Part shown: positions 48,882 to 61,879 of the stretch, piece by piece
How positions within the stretch are numbered: position 1 is the stretch's first letter
How the letters are laid out: the number at the start of each line of letters is the position of its first letter
Origin: Vespula vulgaris
Lineage: Eukaryota; Arthropoda; Insecta; Hymenoptera; Vespidae
Direction of reading: 5' to 3'
Length of the DNA: 64,000 bases
NCBI RefSeq assembly: GCF_905475345.1
Contig: NC_066587.1
Span: 4,787,070-4,851,069 of the forward strand
Notes under the pieces: generated by a model
What the model saw: only the letters and a program-made list of their open reading frames with translations
Database searches by the model: none
Told to the model about the DNA's origin: nothing
Position numbers and translations under genes: made by a program

Positions 48882-48896
48882 ACGAAGGGCAGTGAG

Positions 48897-49050
48897 TACC
48901 GACGGTCATTAACGTTAAAGGGAAAGGTCAAAGGAAGGAAGGCGCGCGGTCATAAAGCGACTGCGAGATCGCCACCCGCGTGCAAGGAATAACAATAATT
49001 AAACGCGCTTAATTACCGTCGCGGAGCCGCGAAGGATTTGGACGGGCGAT
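48897..49050. promoter_or_regulatory. Enhancer-like block between two (GA/CT)n arrays
   Basis: This repeat-free, GC-mixed block lies between the (CT)n at 48830-48880 and the (GA)n at 49078-49128. It holds AAAGGTCAAAGG (nuclear-receptor half-site type), GGTCATAAAG (posterior-Hox type) and AATAATTAAACGCGCTTAATTA (homeodomain type). Motif matches this short are frequent, and grouping and lack of repeats are the only support. Confidence 0.2.
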
Positions 49051-49077
49051 AACTCAGTGGTACGAGCGCGCACGCGA

Positions 49078-49084
49078 GAAAGAT

Positions 49085-49128
<44 letters not shown>
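49078..49128. repeat. (GA)n microsatellite
   Basis: GA run, partner of the inverted CT run at 48830. Confidence 0.95.
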
Positions 49129-49136
<8 letters not shown>

Positions 49137-49975
49137 TAAGAGTGGAAGGGGGTGAGGCATTTGGCAAGATTTTGCGCGTTCTTGCGAGTCTATAGTTCAT
49201 TAGGGTGGATCCCTCTTTTGGGTGCTAAGGACCGAGGGGTTGCGTGGCGAAGATACCTGCAGAAGCGCGTAGCAGTTAATATTGTCTCCCGGGGGCATAT
49301 TTTACGAGAGATACCATCTTCGGGATGCCTCGCTAAAAGCTACACATGTTTATCAGTATAAACCGCTCTCCCTCTTCTTTCCTCTCTCTCTCTCTCTCTC
49401 TTATCTCCTACTCTTTCTCTTCCCTCGGATTCTCCTTTACACTCAGACTACGTTTCTCACTTTTCTCGTGGACGTTAAAATTTCTTAGAAAGTTTTCATC
49501 CTCTCTGTCCTTTTTTGTGAAATCAAAAAAAAAAAAGAAAAAGAACGAAAGAAAGGAAGAAAAGAAAAGAAAACGGAGACAGATAAGAAATAAAAGAAAA
49601 AATGACAGATCGATCTGGTTGTATCTAATTTTTAAGAGGTAAATATAAGCCTTCCGGTTCTACGCGAATCTTACGTAGTATATCTATCAGTCCCTTCGCG
49701 TATACCTATCTTATATAGGACGAACGAAAAAGTAAAAGTAAGATGACTCGTACCAAGCCAAGAAGGGAATTATCGCAAGAGATACCACGCGCCTTCCTCG
49801 CTCAGACACGCGCGTCACGTTTTCAAAATCGCTCGGCATTACCCTGCCTATCTATTGGACTCGGCCGAGCAGAGAAAGATAATCACCTCGTCTTTCTTCT
49901 TCGTCAGTTACTTTCGGCGTGCGTCTCGTGCGTGTATTCGCGAACACGTGTGCGTTTACAAGAGTCTACCCTATA

Positions 49976-50158
49976 CAGGGTGTATGATATGGCACTGATA
50001 TTGTACCGCAGGGACAATCAAAAATATATTTTCTTTGATACATTTATATATCTTTTTATCCAACAGTCTTCAACGTTTTAAGATATAACAATACGTTATC
50101 GTTATTGAAAAATTTTGATTAAATACAATCACCCTTCCAATATTTTTGGAACACCCTA
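49976..50158. mobile_element. MITE-like element with CAGGGTGT ends and TA flanks
   Basis: CAGGGTGT at 49976 and ACACCCTA ending at 50158 form short terminal inverted repeats with one mismatch at the outermost base. TA flanks both sides (49974-49975 and 50159-50160), as expected for a Tc1/mariner-type target duplication. The ~183-bp interior is A+T-rich and has no transposase frame. Short non-autonomous elements with CAGGGTGT ends are familiar from insect genomes; assignment to a named family would need a library search. Confidence 0.45.
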
Positions 50159-50372
50159 TAGGTATTGGTGATTTAACGAACGTCTCTTACCTCCTGCACC
50201 AACTCGTCTACCAGGCTGATGATACACCGTAAGTTGATGCGTACCTATCTTGTATCGAGCACCCTCCGGGCCTCATTGAGATCAGACCTCCGGTAGCTCC
50301 ATTTTTGATATATTATTTTCTCTCGATCGATTACCTTCATGGTAATGCTTATTAGACTTCCCATTTTTTATC

Positions 50373-50406
50373 TTCTCTTTCTCTCTCTCTCTCTCTCTCA
50401 CACACA
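50373..50406. repeat. (CT)n(CA)n microsatellite
   Basis: CT run ending in a few CA units. Confidence 0.9.
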
Positions 50407-51993
50407 TTCTCTATCTCTCTACTTTTGCCAGGCATAGGATTTCGTTTTTGTCCATCGTATAATAGTTCTATTAGTTCTTATTAACCTTCCATCATCGATC
50501 GTGACACGCGTATATTCTTCCTCGCTTTCAGAAAAAACGGAGTCGAGTTAATTGGTAAAAGTTAGCGATGGGATTTAAACGCACAAACACGTTCGAACGA
50601 AGAAGAACGAAAGAAGAGAAGAATTCTAACGTGACAGTGCGTTCATTTGCATATTCATTATTCACTCGTGTTACAACAATAAAGTGCCGGTAAACGCGTG
50701 TTTCACTTACGTTACAGCCCTGCCTTTCGACGATGGATCTCGTCGTGACTCTCTTTCGATACGGGTCGTTCCTCCTTTCATACTTTTTCACGAACGACCA
50801 ACGCCACCGGGCATAGTCGCAAATTATCCGAGACACGGCGATGCGAGCCTTCTCGTAAATACCCACTTTCTTATACAAAAACATTATCTTTACGCACGCG
50901 AAAATCGTTCGTAGCCTCTGAGAAAATTCCTTGAGCCATTGCGTATTGAGCAACGACTTTGCGAATATTCTTCATTATAATGATTATGATCGCGATTTCC
51001 ACGCATAACATTTCGCGTGATCCTCCCGTTCGATAATGATCGGGCATATAAATTTTTGTTTACAAATCGAACGTTTATACGATGCGTATCTTTCTCCAAT
51101 CCAAAGTATACCTATACGTCTTTTCGTTCTCTGTACGAGAGAGTATAATGCGTTGGTATAGTATCACGCGTTAAAATATTCTACGAGCACGTGCTACACA
51201 AACGAGTTGTCGTCTCTTTCATAGAATTATAGAACAAGTAGATCCAGATAGTAGCTCGTAAGTCAGGTTTCTCCGTGGCATCCGTGAGTTTCGTCACTTA
51301 TTGTTAAGTCAGTAAAGCGAACAATACGCTATGGAAAGTGAAGGAGGTGAGGACTGTAAGGACCAATCGTTGTTGAGGCGAATCGCAATTCGTCGTCACC
51401 GTTGTCGCGTACGTATTGGCGTGGGCGAGAGCGATTGTCTGGCTCGTTGCCTTTTTTGCACCTAGATACTAGCTCCCAGCAAAAATGAAAATAGCTCGCG
51501 GTCCGACTCACGCTCGAGGCGAAATCTTTTCAACTTGATCGTGTGCGTATCCGTTGTCGCGTTTCTCGTATGCGTTGCCATTTAAACATCGAAGGGTACG
51601 TTCGCGCTCGCGAGTTATATCGTCGTGGTGTACGTTGTTAGATCCGAACAGGCGCGACCCCATTGATTTACGTGCATTCGATTTATATACACGCTTCGAA
51701 ATCGAACTTCATCGACTCTGTCCTACCGCGCATTTGCTTGGAGAATCTTTGTCGTGTTAACCGTACGATAGCGATCTCTGAACAATTTGTAAATAGATAG
51801 GTAGTTACTTATTCAATCTCTCCTTTAAAATTCATTAAACTTTGGTGATATTTTTCATGGAACATGTTTCGACTGTTACGTTCGAAAACAAAAAGAATGT
51901 CACGTGTCGACGTTTTAAAACCGGTCCAGGACGTGCGTCACGATTTTACACCTCCGCGAGCCGAACGAGATCAGGATCGATGGCGCGTATACT

Positions 51994-52036
51994 AGAGAAA
52001 GAAAGAAAGAGAGAAAGAGAAAGAGAGAGAGAGAGG
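51994..52036. repeat. (GA)n microsatellite
   Basis: GAAA units leading into a GA run. Confidence 0.9.
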
Positions 52037-53603
52037 AGAGCTACTTGACATTTCTAATTTATTTATTTTTTTCTTTTCCTTTTCTTTTTTCTTTTTCTTC
52101 TCCACTTCTGTGGACCTGCCAGTTTTGAAAAAGAAGAAGAAGGAAAAAGAACGCAGTAGCTGTCTGTCGAGTAAAGAAAGACTCACACTCGATGAAAGCA
52201 AGAGTTACTAGACAAGATAGAGAACGATAAATCCTTGTTAAAGGGGATAAAAGGACAGCACCGGTACGCTCGAGAGAATTTGTTTCAATGAGGTCGCTGG
52301 ACGGAGACATCAGCACGCTGTTTCTTTTAATTCCCATCGGGACTTTTCGGATTTGATACTAATCCGGCAGTTGGGCCGATTAACAGTACGAGATCGCGAT
52401 GACTTGGTATTTTTTTGTCGACCTTTTTCTTTTTTTATTTTTTTACTTTCCAAATCCCGAATGTATAACTCGTATGTCTTAATCCGACGTACGGACGGAC
52501 GCAAAAGACAGGGATTCCCTTCTTCGCACCCACGAAGAAGAACGAGGATCAGACAACTTCTTACCGATCGCTTTAAATCTCTTTCGCTCTCTCGATCTCT
52601 CACGGCGAGAATTGGACCACCTCGCGTCCTCTCTGTAATCGATCCTTCCACCGTCGCCGGCGGCGATCGAAGAAAGGGCCTTATCTGTTGTTCGGCCTGT
52701 AACGAAAAAACGAGACAAATAGTAATTATAAGCTCGAAGGCGGACGATCGAAAGTGCTCTCGTAGCCGTCATTATCAATTGGAAACTCACTTTCTTTTGT
52801 CGGCGTCTTGGTCCATCGAAAGACAAAAAAAAGAAAGAAAGAAAAAAAAAACAAACACGAGACAGAAAGGAAAGAAGGCAGAAATAAATAATGATTTCGA
52901 AAGTGGCCTATGAAAAGTGAAGAGAAATAAAAGAACATACGTATGTATATGTATGTATGTATTTACGTATACATATCTCAACGATAGGTTTAAACATATA
53001 TATAACTATATACAAACGTCTAACTGAGAAAAGAGAAAATCATTTCTACGCACTGTGAAAACTCGAATCGAGGGCACAAAATGTTATTATACGATGAACG
53101 GTAATGATCGTAATTAACCGTAATCTCGATGTACGGTCAAATGAAAGCGACCTTTCGATCGGATTCCAACTCTGACGCTTTATATCAGCTACGATATTAT
53201 TTATTATTCGACTTGGTGTTTCCCACAAGGCAACCAAGTCATATTCATACGGTGTTCACCGTGTCTTTATCGGTGGCGGATACGCGTGGGAAGCCAAAGG
53301 TTGGAGATAAGCTTGGCTTTTGCGCCGATTTAATCGAATCCCAGTAGGTGTTGCCTGTACAGCGGAGCCCATTGTGTCCCTTCGATAGCCGATAATCCAA
53401 TGACTGAAAGTTCGTAGATAAGCTCGGAAGAATAAGCGCGTTTTAATGTCACGATGGCTGGACTTTCTATCTTTGTTCAATATCTTGACGAGCGTACACG
53501 TATATGTATTGGTATACGTACATATATGTAAACAAACTCTCGCTAGTGTTTATCTTTTTTTTTTGTGCGTATAGAGAATATAGTTTCCAAGTCTCTTTTG
53601 GTT

Positions 53604-53691
53604 TAGAGAGAGGGACAGAGAGAAAGGGAGAGAGAGAGAGAGTGGGGGAGAGAAAGGGAGAGAGAGGGAGAGAGAGAGAGAGAGAGAGAGA
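53604..53691. repeat. (GA)n/(GGGA)n microsatellite
   Basis: GA run with several GGGA units and one GGGGGAG. Confidence 0.95.
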
Positions 53692-54038
53692 ATTGTTAGT
53701 GTTCGGGTTAAACTAAATAACTAAACCATTTCCGGACACGTTTAACTGTAATATATAATATTTCAGTTTGTTCCAAGTCGTCATACATTATACAATATAG
53801 ATATATTGCAATAAAAGCCCGTGCAATCTTCTCGTACACGCCTCCACTTCGTGCACTCGCGCATTACGCACCTTGTAATTTTGTCCAATTAAAAGTGGCC
53901 GATAGCGCTCTCGTATATAGTATATATCAGACTTATGTTCACCCTGGACTACCGCTATTATACTACTGCTATTAGTACTAGTACAGACGCATTCCTATCA
54001 GCGCCGATAATTGCGGCGTTCCTCGCTGCGAGAAAAAG

Positions 54039-54120
54039 TAGGAGGTGGTGGTGGAGTAGTAGTAGGAGGAGAAAGAGAAATAGGAGAAGGAGGAGGTGGA
54101 GGAGGAGGACGAGGATGAGG
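54039..54120. repeat. (GGA)n/(GTA)n microsatellite
   Basis: G-rich strand with repeated GG doublets, able to form two-tetrad G-quadruplexes. Confidence 0.85.
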
Positions 54121-54621
54121 AAAAATTTATTGCACGCAAACGAACGAAGGCGAGAACACCGACGTTTGACCTATTCTCGATATATAAGCAAATACCCTGT
54201 AATAACGTATTTTTGAACCGACTAATGCATCTCCTTCTGACTTTTCTCATCTTCTCTGAGCGAAGCCGTGCGAGCATTATCCGTGCAAAAGGATGAAAAT
54301 ATATTTCAAAGGCGATTGAGAAGAGAAAGAGCACGATCGCATTTTTCATTCTATAGTATGAGAAACAATAATTATGATCAACCTAGTACATATTTACCTC
54401 AGCAGAATTTATCGCGCATTAACCGAATGAAAAAGTAGTTCGAGTTTTAACTTAATCAAGGCTAATGTTCGTTCGTAATCGTTCGTCGACGTGGTAACAT
54501 TTTGTATCGCTTTTCCAACAGTGTCAGACGCGATTATTAAAGGACAGACCATTAAACGAGAACGATGCGTCCTGTTGCTCTTTATACTTGGTCGAACACG
54601 TTTGTTATAACGTTATAATCG

Positions 54622-54622
<1 letters not shown>

Positions 54623-54664
<42 letters not shown>
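54623..54664. repeat. (TA)n microsatellite
   Basis: Perfect TA run of about 40 bp. Confidence 0.95.
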
Positions 54665-54667
<3 letters not shown>

Positions 54668-55086
54668 GCCGCTTATTCTAACGGTACATTAGAAGTTAAT
54701 CTATTTTAAGAAAGCGGCACGCGCGAAGTCTAACTTCGTTGCATGTACATACTTACCTACTACGAGATGTTCGAGATATATAAAATAAATTTATGATTAA
54801 CGATGATTTTTTTTGTACGAGTTCACCGAAGAACTCGATTGCCCTGAGTTCTTCTTATTTAGAGTGTCCCATATGTATGTATATATGTACTATACCTACG
54901 TACAAAGTGCACGTAATGCTCATTAATAAAGCGATTATTAGGCGCAGCGCCAGGCCGCTCTAACCTAATTGGCATGGACAATCGGCTACGCCATGAGCCG
55001 TTTCGTGTGCCGATGAATTTATCTTCTTTCTTGCTACCACCGATGCTAGCTATAATTCTCTCTCGCGGGCTTTCCTTCTCTCGTTC

Positions 55087-55140
55087 AGCCACCACCGCCA
55101 CCACCGCCGCCACCACCACCACCACCACCACCACCACCAC
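55087..55140. repeat. (CCA)n microsatellite
   Basis: CCA run with CCG variants at the left, giving poly-His, poly-Thr or poly-Pro by frame. Confidence 0.95.
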
Positions 55141-55825
55141 TGTCGCCATCGCGCTTCTCTTTTACCTAGTTCAACGTAGGTATAAATTCTTCCTCGTCTG
55201 GAAATGCCGGCAACGTCACGCCCACGTGTAGACGGATATACGGGCGCGTATGCTTCATTTTATTCCGAAATATGTAATACATATTATATATCCACGTATA
55301 TGAAAGTCGTAAAAGAAAAAAAAGGATGAAAAAAATAAACCCGGTATCATAAATAATTTTTGTACGTTCTAAATCATTGTCTTGATGAAAAAAAAATTAT
55401 AAAGTAGGTCGATAACGAAGCTCGTACGATATCAATGTACAATATATAAATACGGTATGTATATGTAGGTATATAGGGATCAGTAATGTATTTATGTGCA
55501 TGGAGTCCCGGAAAACATATCCATGGATCATCGTTTTTGCGTCGAGTAAGGTGGATGAGACAAGAACGGAGCGCATAAATCCCTCGAGACTTTCATTGAA
55601 CGTAATTGGATCGCGGCCAATCGGTAGAGAGAGGTTCCTCTACAACGGTATGAGCGAAAGTTTTCCTTCCGTCAAAATTGAACAGCCGCCAGGAACTGAA
55701 AGGGTAGGAGGGGGAGAACCCACGATTATCTCCTACGTCGATCGTCGAAAGTTTGCGAAAGATTTCTGCGACTCTTACGTGGGTAGATTGATTTCTTTCT
55801 TTTTCTATTACGTACATACGTATGT

Positions 55826-55876
55826 AATATAAATATATATATAATATATATATATATATACATATATACACATATG
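55826..55876. repeat. (TA)n microsatellite
   Basis: Interrupted TA run ending in ATACACATA units. Confidence 0.9.
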
Positions 55877-58724
55877 CGTACTATATACACACACTTATAT
55901 ACATGTAAGTATAGATATCTAAGTAAAGGAAAATGATTTCAAGATCGATTAAAATTGAATCACCTCGAGGATAATAAATTTTGCTGGCATAATAAATTTC
56001 TTAACTGTCGTAAGTGAAAAAAAAAAAGTTATCGTGTGCGGTTCGTAGTGCTACGCGTTATCGGTATCGTAGATATATTAGAATTCTGGAGCACTCGTAG
56101 CACCACGTCCACGTCTTTCCAGTCACGTATCCTTCGTCTAATAATCGGCCGATCGAGCAACGTCACCCGACGCTACACGCCCTGCACTACCGCAAATGTG
56201 CACTGTGATTTGCATACAATCGCGCGCGCCTCATGATCGGACGTATCGTTTCGCGCGTTTTCTGCCCTTTCCTATGTGCGCAACCACGGTAATGCTTTTA
56301 ACGTTGTAACGCCAACCCACGAATGGAATTAATGCCTAATGTAATCCGTTTAATCCGGAAGGCCTATGCCTACTTCACCTCCTACATTTTTCTTTTTGCC
56401 TTCTTCGATTTTTCTTTTCTCTCTTCTTTTCCTTTTTTTAATGCTTTTTTTCCTTCTCTTTTTAAAACCAGCCCCATCGAATACGTAAAAGGCGAAGAAT
56501 TTTTGTCATTATTATAACGAAAAATTGTAATAATTAAAACGATCGTAATTTCGTCCTTTAATATATATATATATTTTTTTTTCACGTTAATACGTTAGTA
56601 TAGGGATGTGATTAATGGAGTGTTTCAATTTTTTTACGATATAATTACGATCCCGAGCAACGACGTGACACAGCGAGGTATCCGTTACGTTCTCGGTGAA
56701 ATATCGATCTGTCTGATCGAGAGGGTCCGATGAATTTTGTGGGTTCATCTTTGAAAAAGATCACGGGGTAGAAAGAAAGAGAAAAAGAGAGGGATATCGA
56801 TCCCCCGTTATACACGAGGAAACAGTTTACCCGGCAATAAATCTGTATGGCGGACGTTGATTACTTTCATAAATCGAACTACTTATTAAATCAATTAAAT
56901 CAATTTATTAATGTTGACGCGAGGATCGCGCCGACGATACTCGATCGACCTTTCCCCGTGATTGATTTATCGGTCGTAATCAATTTCACGGTGGAACTTT
57001 CGCATGAATATGTAATTTTTAAGGCTAACGCCCACTTCGAGTAATCATCGACGCCATTGCAACTTCTTGGCATTTGTCTCAGCTCGGATTAATCGAACGT
57101 TTTATCGATTTTTGGCAGGTTGACAGGGCCAGCAGGGCAGGTTTTCATGTTTTTGGAGAGGTACCACGAAATAAGAGGATATACCTCTAAATGTTGTTGG
57201 AAACTTATAAAGGAGGCTTTAAACGATATCCCTTATCGATCTCTTTCAAATACGATCGTTCTCAGAAAGGTACCTGCTACTCGGTGGTGTCTATAAATTT
57301 CGAAACTACGAGTTAGTATATATCCATTAACAGGATTGAAACGTAACTCTTCGGTGCAAATTGGAAAAGGCATTTTCCATCTTTGAGATTCGCGGTGATC
57401 ATGATAGGTGGATACCAATCTTTTCCTTTGGCATTCTAGACGTCTAGGATACTCTTCGGGATAGGCTGGTTAAGGAAACGACGGCACTCTTTTGTCGGCG
57501 ATCATTCTTATATGTACCAGTCGTGGAATGTAGAATCGTAGATCCCCGAGACGCGGCAACCTTTCCGTAGATGGAAACCGTGGACATATTACTAGTGACA
57601 GACTCGCTCTCGCATAGCGCCGAGCGCAATCAAGATCTACGCGTTTCTATGAGCCGCCATAGACTCTCCGACGCTTCTTCGACTTACACCATCGATGTCT
57701 GTCCATCGGAGCATGTATTTTTCAATCGGTTCAAACCTGTGCTTCTATCCGTTCGTATAAAAGTATAATCGTATTAATTAATCCTTTTTCAAGATCGTTC
57801 GTGGTATAAATCCATGAATTCTAAACGCATCAATTTTTTATTATCATACTTTGAGTAAAAACTTCATTGGCTCCTGTCTTTTTCTTTTTTTCTTATGAGA
57901 GAATCATTATGATTCGTCGACAAGATCGACGAACCCCGCGAAAACGTTCTCGTTCTCGATCGTGTGATCTTTTCGATGATTTTATCGTTTCCTTTGGCCC
58001 GAGGCTGTGTGTATACATACATTATATCTACATTCATCTTACTCGAATATCGATCCTTTATCGCTTCGAAATAACGACGGCGTTTAGTATACCGCGTTAC
58101 CAAAACGATCGTCGTCATCCTCGCTGTTGGAAGTGCGATTCGTGTCGATGCCTATCTGAATGGCACCCGACTGTCTTCGAGAGCTCCAATTTGCTCGCGG
58201 TGCAAACGATTGCCACCTCGCGTTGGACCTCCCGTCGACATCGACTACTTAAGTCATGTTCAGACATCCTAAGTTAATCCGACCGACGTACGCAAGCTCC
58301 CTGTGATGTTTTTCAAACTATGAACGTTCCCAAACGAATCCTTCGAAATATCCAATTACGTAAATTTTCGTCTTTATATCGAAAAATATCTTAAGGTCGC
58401 AATATAACATTTCGATTAAGACGAAGATTGCGACAACGCTCGAGCGATATCATATGAAAAAAACAAATTAATAAATAAAAATGTCAAGGAGTAACAGAAA
58501 AGATTTCAATGTTTCGTAAAGAAAGTATAAAGGTTTCTGTCAAATAATTAATAATCAAATTTTGATAAACGAAATTGAATGGAAATCGTCGTTGTCGTCT
58601 TGCTCGAAAACATAATGATCGCTGTGTACGCACCTTTAATCTGCAAACCCTGCCAACTCCGCGGGATGCCATGCCTCGAGTCAAGCATTCCTGACACCCT
58701 GAAGTGGCTGTCGGAACCAGAAAT

Positions 58725-58726
<2 letters not shown>

Positions 58727-58759
<33 letters not shown>

Positions 58760-58785
58760 AAGAAAGAGAGAGAGAAAGAGAGAAG
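58727..58785. repeat. (GA)n microsatellite
   Basis: GA run with GAAA units in the middle. Confidence 0.95.
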
Positions 58786-60606
58786 AGGCCCGAGAGAGTT
58801 AAACCGAGAAATAGAGAAGATATTTCGAGTTTCATGATAATAAAAGAACCTGGGTAAACTTTTTCCTTCATTGATCGGCGTCTATCATCGAAGGCCCGAA
58901 ATTAAAATATTCACCTTGTTCACTGTCAAAATCTATCAAAATATGAGCGATATGTTTGTTTGAACACCGTTCGAGATTGTAAGATCGAAGTTTCTTTTAG
59001 TTTAGCACTTCGCTCTTGTCGGAAGAGAAGAAGAAAAAGTAACTTCTTAATCTTAATCCTTATTAATATATTATGAAGCAACAAGATCGTTATAAAGATT
59101 TTCACTTTTTCTTTTTCCGTCTTTTCGTTCGTCGTATCTTTCTTATCATGGTATCTTCGTAATGTTCCTGGTTACCTCATCGATTAGGATTAATTTGGTA
59201 TTGGATTCGCAGACTGGTATTTAGTCTTCTAACGAAATTTGTAGCGACAGAAAAGATACGAGTCTAAATGTAAGCTGAATTAGTGACTCGCTTGTGACGA
59301 GTACGAATCTCATGGGAATGCAATGCGGAAATTTCATCGTGGACCCTCCCTATCCTCTTTCTCCTCCCTTTCCTCCCTTTCCTCTTCTTCTTTTCTACCT
59401 TTCTTTTTCTCTTCTCTTCTCTTCTCTCTCTCTCTCTCCCTCTCTCGCTCTGTTTCTTCACAGTGACCCTATAATGCACTGGCATCGCGACGCCGAAATG
59501 GCATTAAGAAGTAACGGCGAGTCCGTCCACCAACGAAATATATCTCACGCACGTTTTAAAGAGCGTTCGGACTGTATCCTCCCTCTCTTATGGTTACTTT
59601 TTTTTCCTTTACCTCCTCAGCTCCTTCGACGTTTCACAGCGACAAGGATTCTTGATAAATGAACGGGTTATCGATAAGAGAGCAAGAGATGATGAGGCTT
59701 CGCACGACGTCGGCTTATACCAAGTATAAGTTTATCGCCCCGCAAAATCTGGCCGTCCGGTTACTTTATAACGAACGACATAATCGCGAAATAAAACGTC
59801 TCGAGCGTGGCAATAAATCAAACGTAATTTATATATCGCGATGTGGCCGAAATCTGGAGATAGAGCCTGCCGGATGTGCCTTACATTTTACCTGCTGTAC
59901 GAATTTTACTTTTTCTCTCTCTCTTTCTCACTTTTATTCGTCCTCTGCTAAGTATTTTTGTTCTTTGAGAAAGAGAGAAGAGAAGTTGGTAATGTCCGAA
60001 AGAAACTTCCCTTAAATTACGCGATTGTAGTTATTCGAAATTTAACCGGGAAGGATATTTAAAGTGATATCAAGGTATTAATACTCACGCAGTAAGTGTC
60101 CCACCGCTAAATATACAATTTTTGGCGCGGGTCCAAGCAAAACCCCGGCTGGTTTTATCGGCGAGGGTATAATGTTTTACTCGATAATTAGAAATCGTCG
60201 ATCTCGCGAATCGGAGGCATCGAGTGGACGATAAGTTTTAATTGGCCCTCGCCAATCGTGTGTACATAATACGTCTCCTCAACTCTGGTACGTACTTTCA
60301 ACATTCCTCACGGACAGCCGCGAGGCACCCAGATATCTTAACAAATCGGTTCGAGTTCTCTCCTCCTTCGAGTCTTCTTCCCCCTCTCTCTTTCTACTCA
60401 CATCGTCGTATCTCTTTCTTTCCTTCTTCTCTTTCAGGTCCGATCTCGTTGGATTCGAGATCTCGCCTTCTCGCAGCAACTCATTAGCACTGCCAACCTG
60501 CGAATCTTCGAGGCACCAACCGAGAAATCGAGATCTTCGATCCTTGAGACCTTCGTCAAGGATATCTTTACGCGAGTAAAGAGGAAGAAAACGAATAAGA
60601 GAAAGA

Positions 60607-60650
60607 ATGAGAGAGAGAGAATGGGAGAAAGAGAGAGAGAGAGAGAGAAA
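60607..60650. repeat. (GA)n microsatellite
   Basis: GA run with an ATGGG interruption. Confidence 0.9.
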
Positions 60651-60951
60651 CTTATATCCTCGTATTCGAACGCTTCTCCTTTCACTTGGATTCCGATCCA
60701 TATTCCAATTTATCGGGAGATGTTAATTTTCCACTTAACGCTCAATTATCTCACGACGACGATTAACTTGCTCTATCGGTTTGTTATTCAACATCTAATA
60801 TTCGGGATATGCTTTAAGAAGGTTAATGGCGAAGGATGAACGAAGGCGCCCTTGGTGACGGCTTGGATGGGTAGTAGGGTTGGTAGTTGATAGCCGGAGA
60901 AGCATCTGTTAGCGCCTGGCATTCACATGTAAATCAAGTTACGGCCAAGTG

Positions 60952-60959
60952 CAAGAGAG

Positions 60960-60997
<38 letters not shown>

Positions 60998-61012
60998 AGA
61001 GAGAGAGAGAAG
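60952..61012. repeat. (GA)n microsatellite
   Basis: First of three purine arrays within 360 bp. Confidence 0.95.
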
Positions 61013-61140
61013 CAAAGAGTCTCGAGAACGGCGCGGCCGAACCTGTCGTACGCGAAGGCTCACACGGAGGAACTGCTTGAAAAGAGAAGAAAAGAAAAAA
61101 AAGGAACGAAGAGAAAAGGAAAAAGGAATTGGAAGGGGTA

Positions 61141-61195
61141 GAAGGAGAGAGAGGAGGAGGAAGAGAGAAAGAAGAAGAAGAAGAAGAAGAAGATG
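61141..61195. repeat. (GAA)n/(GGA)n microsatellite
   Basis: Second purine array of the 61-kb cluster. Confidence 0.9.
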
Positions 61196-61251
61196 AGGGT
61201 CTGAAGTCGACTGCCGACTAAGAGGGCGCGTAGGTGAATATATGTACATAT

Positions 61252-61310
61252 GCAGAAAGAGAGTGAGAGGAAGAGAGTGAGAGAGAAAGAGAAAGAGAGA
61301 GAGAGAGAGT
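61252..61310. repeat. (GA)n microsatellite
   Basis: Third purine array of the 61-kb cluster, with GTGA units. Confidence 0.9.
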
Positions 61311-61529
61311 GCTCGCCTGAGTGCTCGCACGAAAGACAGAGAGAGTTTACTTTGGACGTGGCACACACACGATCTGTCGGGTCTTCAAACTTGATTTCCA
61401 TGGAAGTTTTATCGATCAACCACGTCGATCGACCGTGCACGCCGATCGACAGGTGTTCCGATAAGAAATACATTTATGAATTTAAATCCGAAAGGTACGG
61501 ACTCCTTCCTATTCTTTACTTCTTCCATC

Positions 61530-61590
61530 TTTCTCCTTCTCCTTCTATTTTTTTTCTTTTTCTTCTTCTTCTTCTTCTTCTTTTCCTTTT
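61530..61590. repeat. (TTC)n microsatellite
   Basis: Pyrimidine array, inverted relative to the purine arrays to its left. Confidence 0.9.
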
Positions 61591-61822
61591 CTTGTATCGA
61601 CATTTTAATTGTAATCGACGCGCAAGCACGTACGAGCCGCCGTTGACAGTATTATGACTCACGATGATAGAAACTTGGAGAAATCTGGCGCTTTACCTTC
61701 TATTCGAGCACAACTAGTACTCAAGAAATTCTATTACCCGTTTATTTGTTTTTCCGCGAACGAATATTGCAAGAGATATTTAAGATCTGACATAAATATG
61801 CCAACTATAAGATAGTGATCGA

Positions 61823-61879
61823 TATGTATATATAGATATGTATTCATACATACATATATACATACATACATACATACAA
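61823..61879. repeat. (TATG)/(CATA)n microsatellite
   Basis: TA-rich start followed by about six CATA units. Confidence 0.9.

Larger units (their letters stand above)
44074..49970. other. GC-mixed, repeat-rich stretch
   Basis: The 44.9-45.4 kb block is GC-rich, with open frames in two plus phases and one minus phase. A strong acceptor (CTCTTATTTTCTTACAG) at 48064 precedes a possible exon reading HGPTEAAVAVNDNERFFGFF and then a stop, with no partner found. Confidence 0.3.

Noticed and set aside
57444..58277. Several protein-like frames on both strands, including an ATG frame at 57571-57768
   Set aside because: At least four mutually incompatible frames look equally plausible here, which shows that appearance alone is not evidence. 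No domain or consistent splice pair was found.
58579..58857. Plus frame with a hydrophobic start and Arg-Glu repeats
   Set aside because: About a third of it is the (GA)n array, the opposite strand is equally open and no domain is visible.
61644..61654. Minus-strand TAATACTGTCA, the 5' end of mature miR-8-type microRNAs
   Set aside because: The match ends after 11 nt and I see no complementary arm on the expected side. An 11-nt match is plausible by chance. A fold of 61600-61720 giving a ~60-nt hairpin would reopen it.
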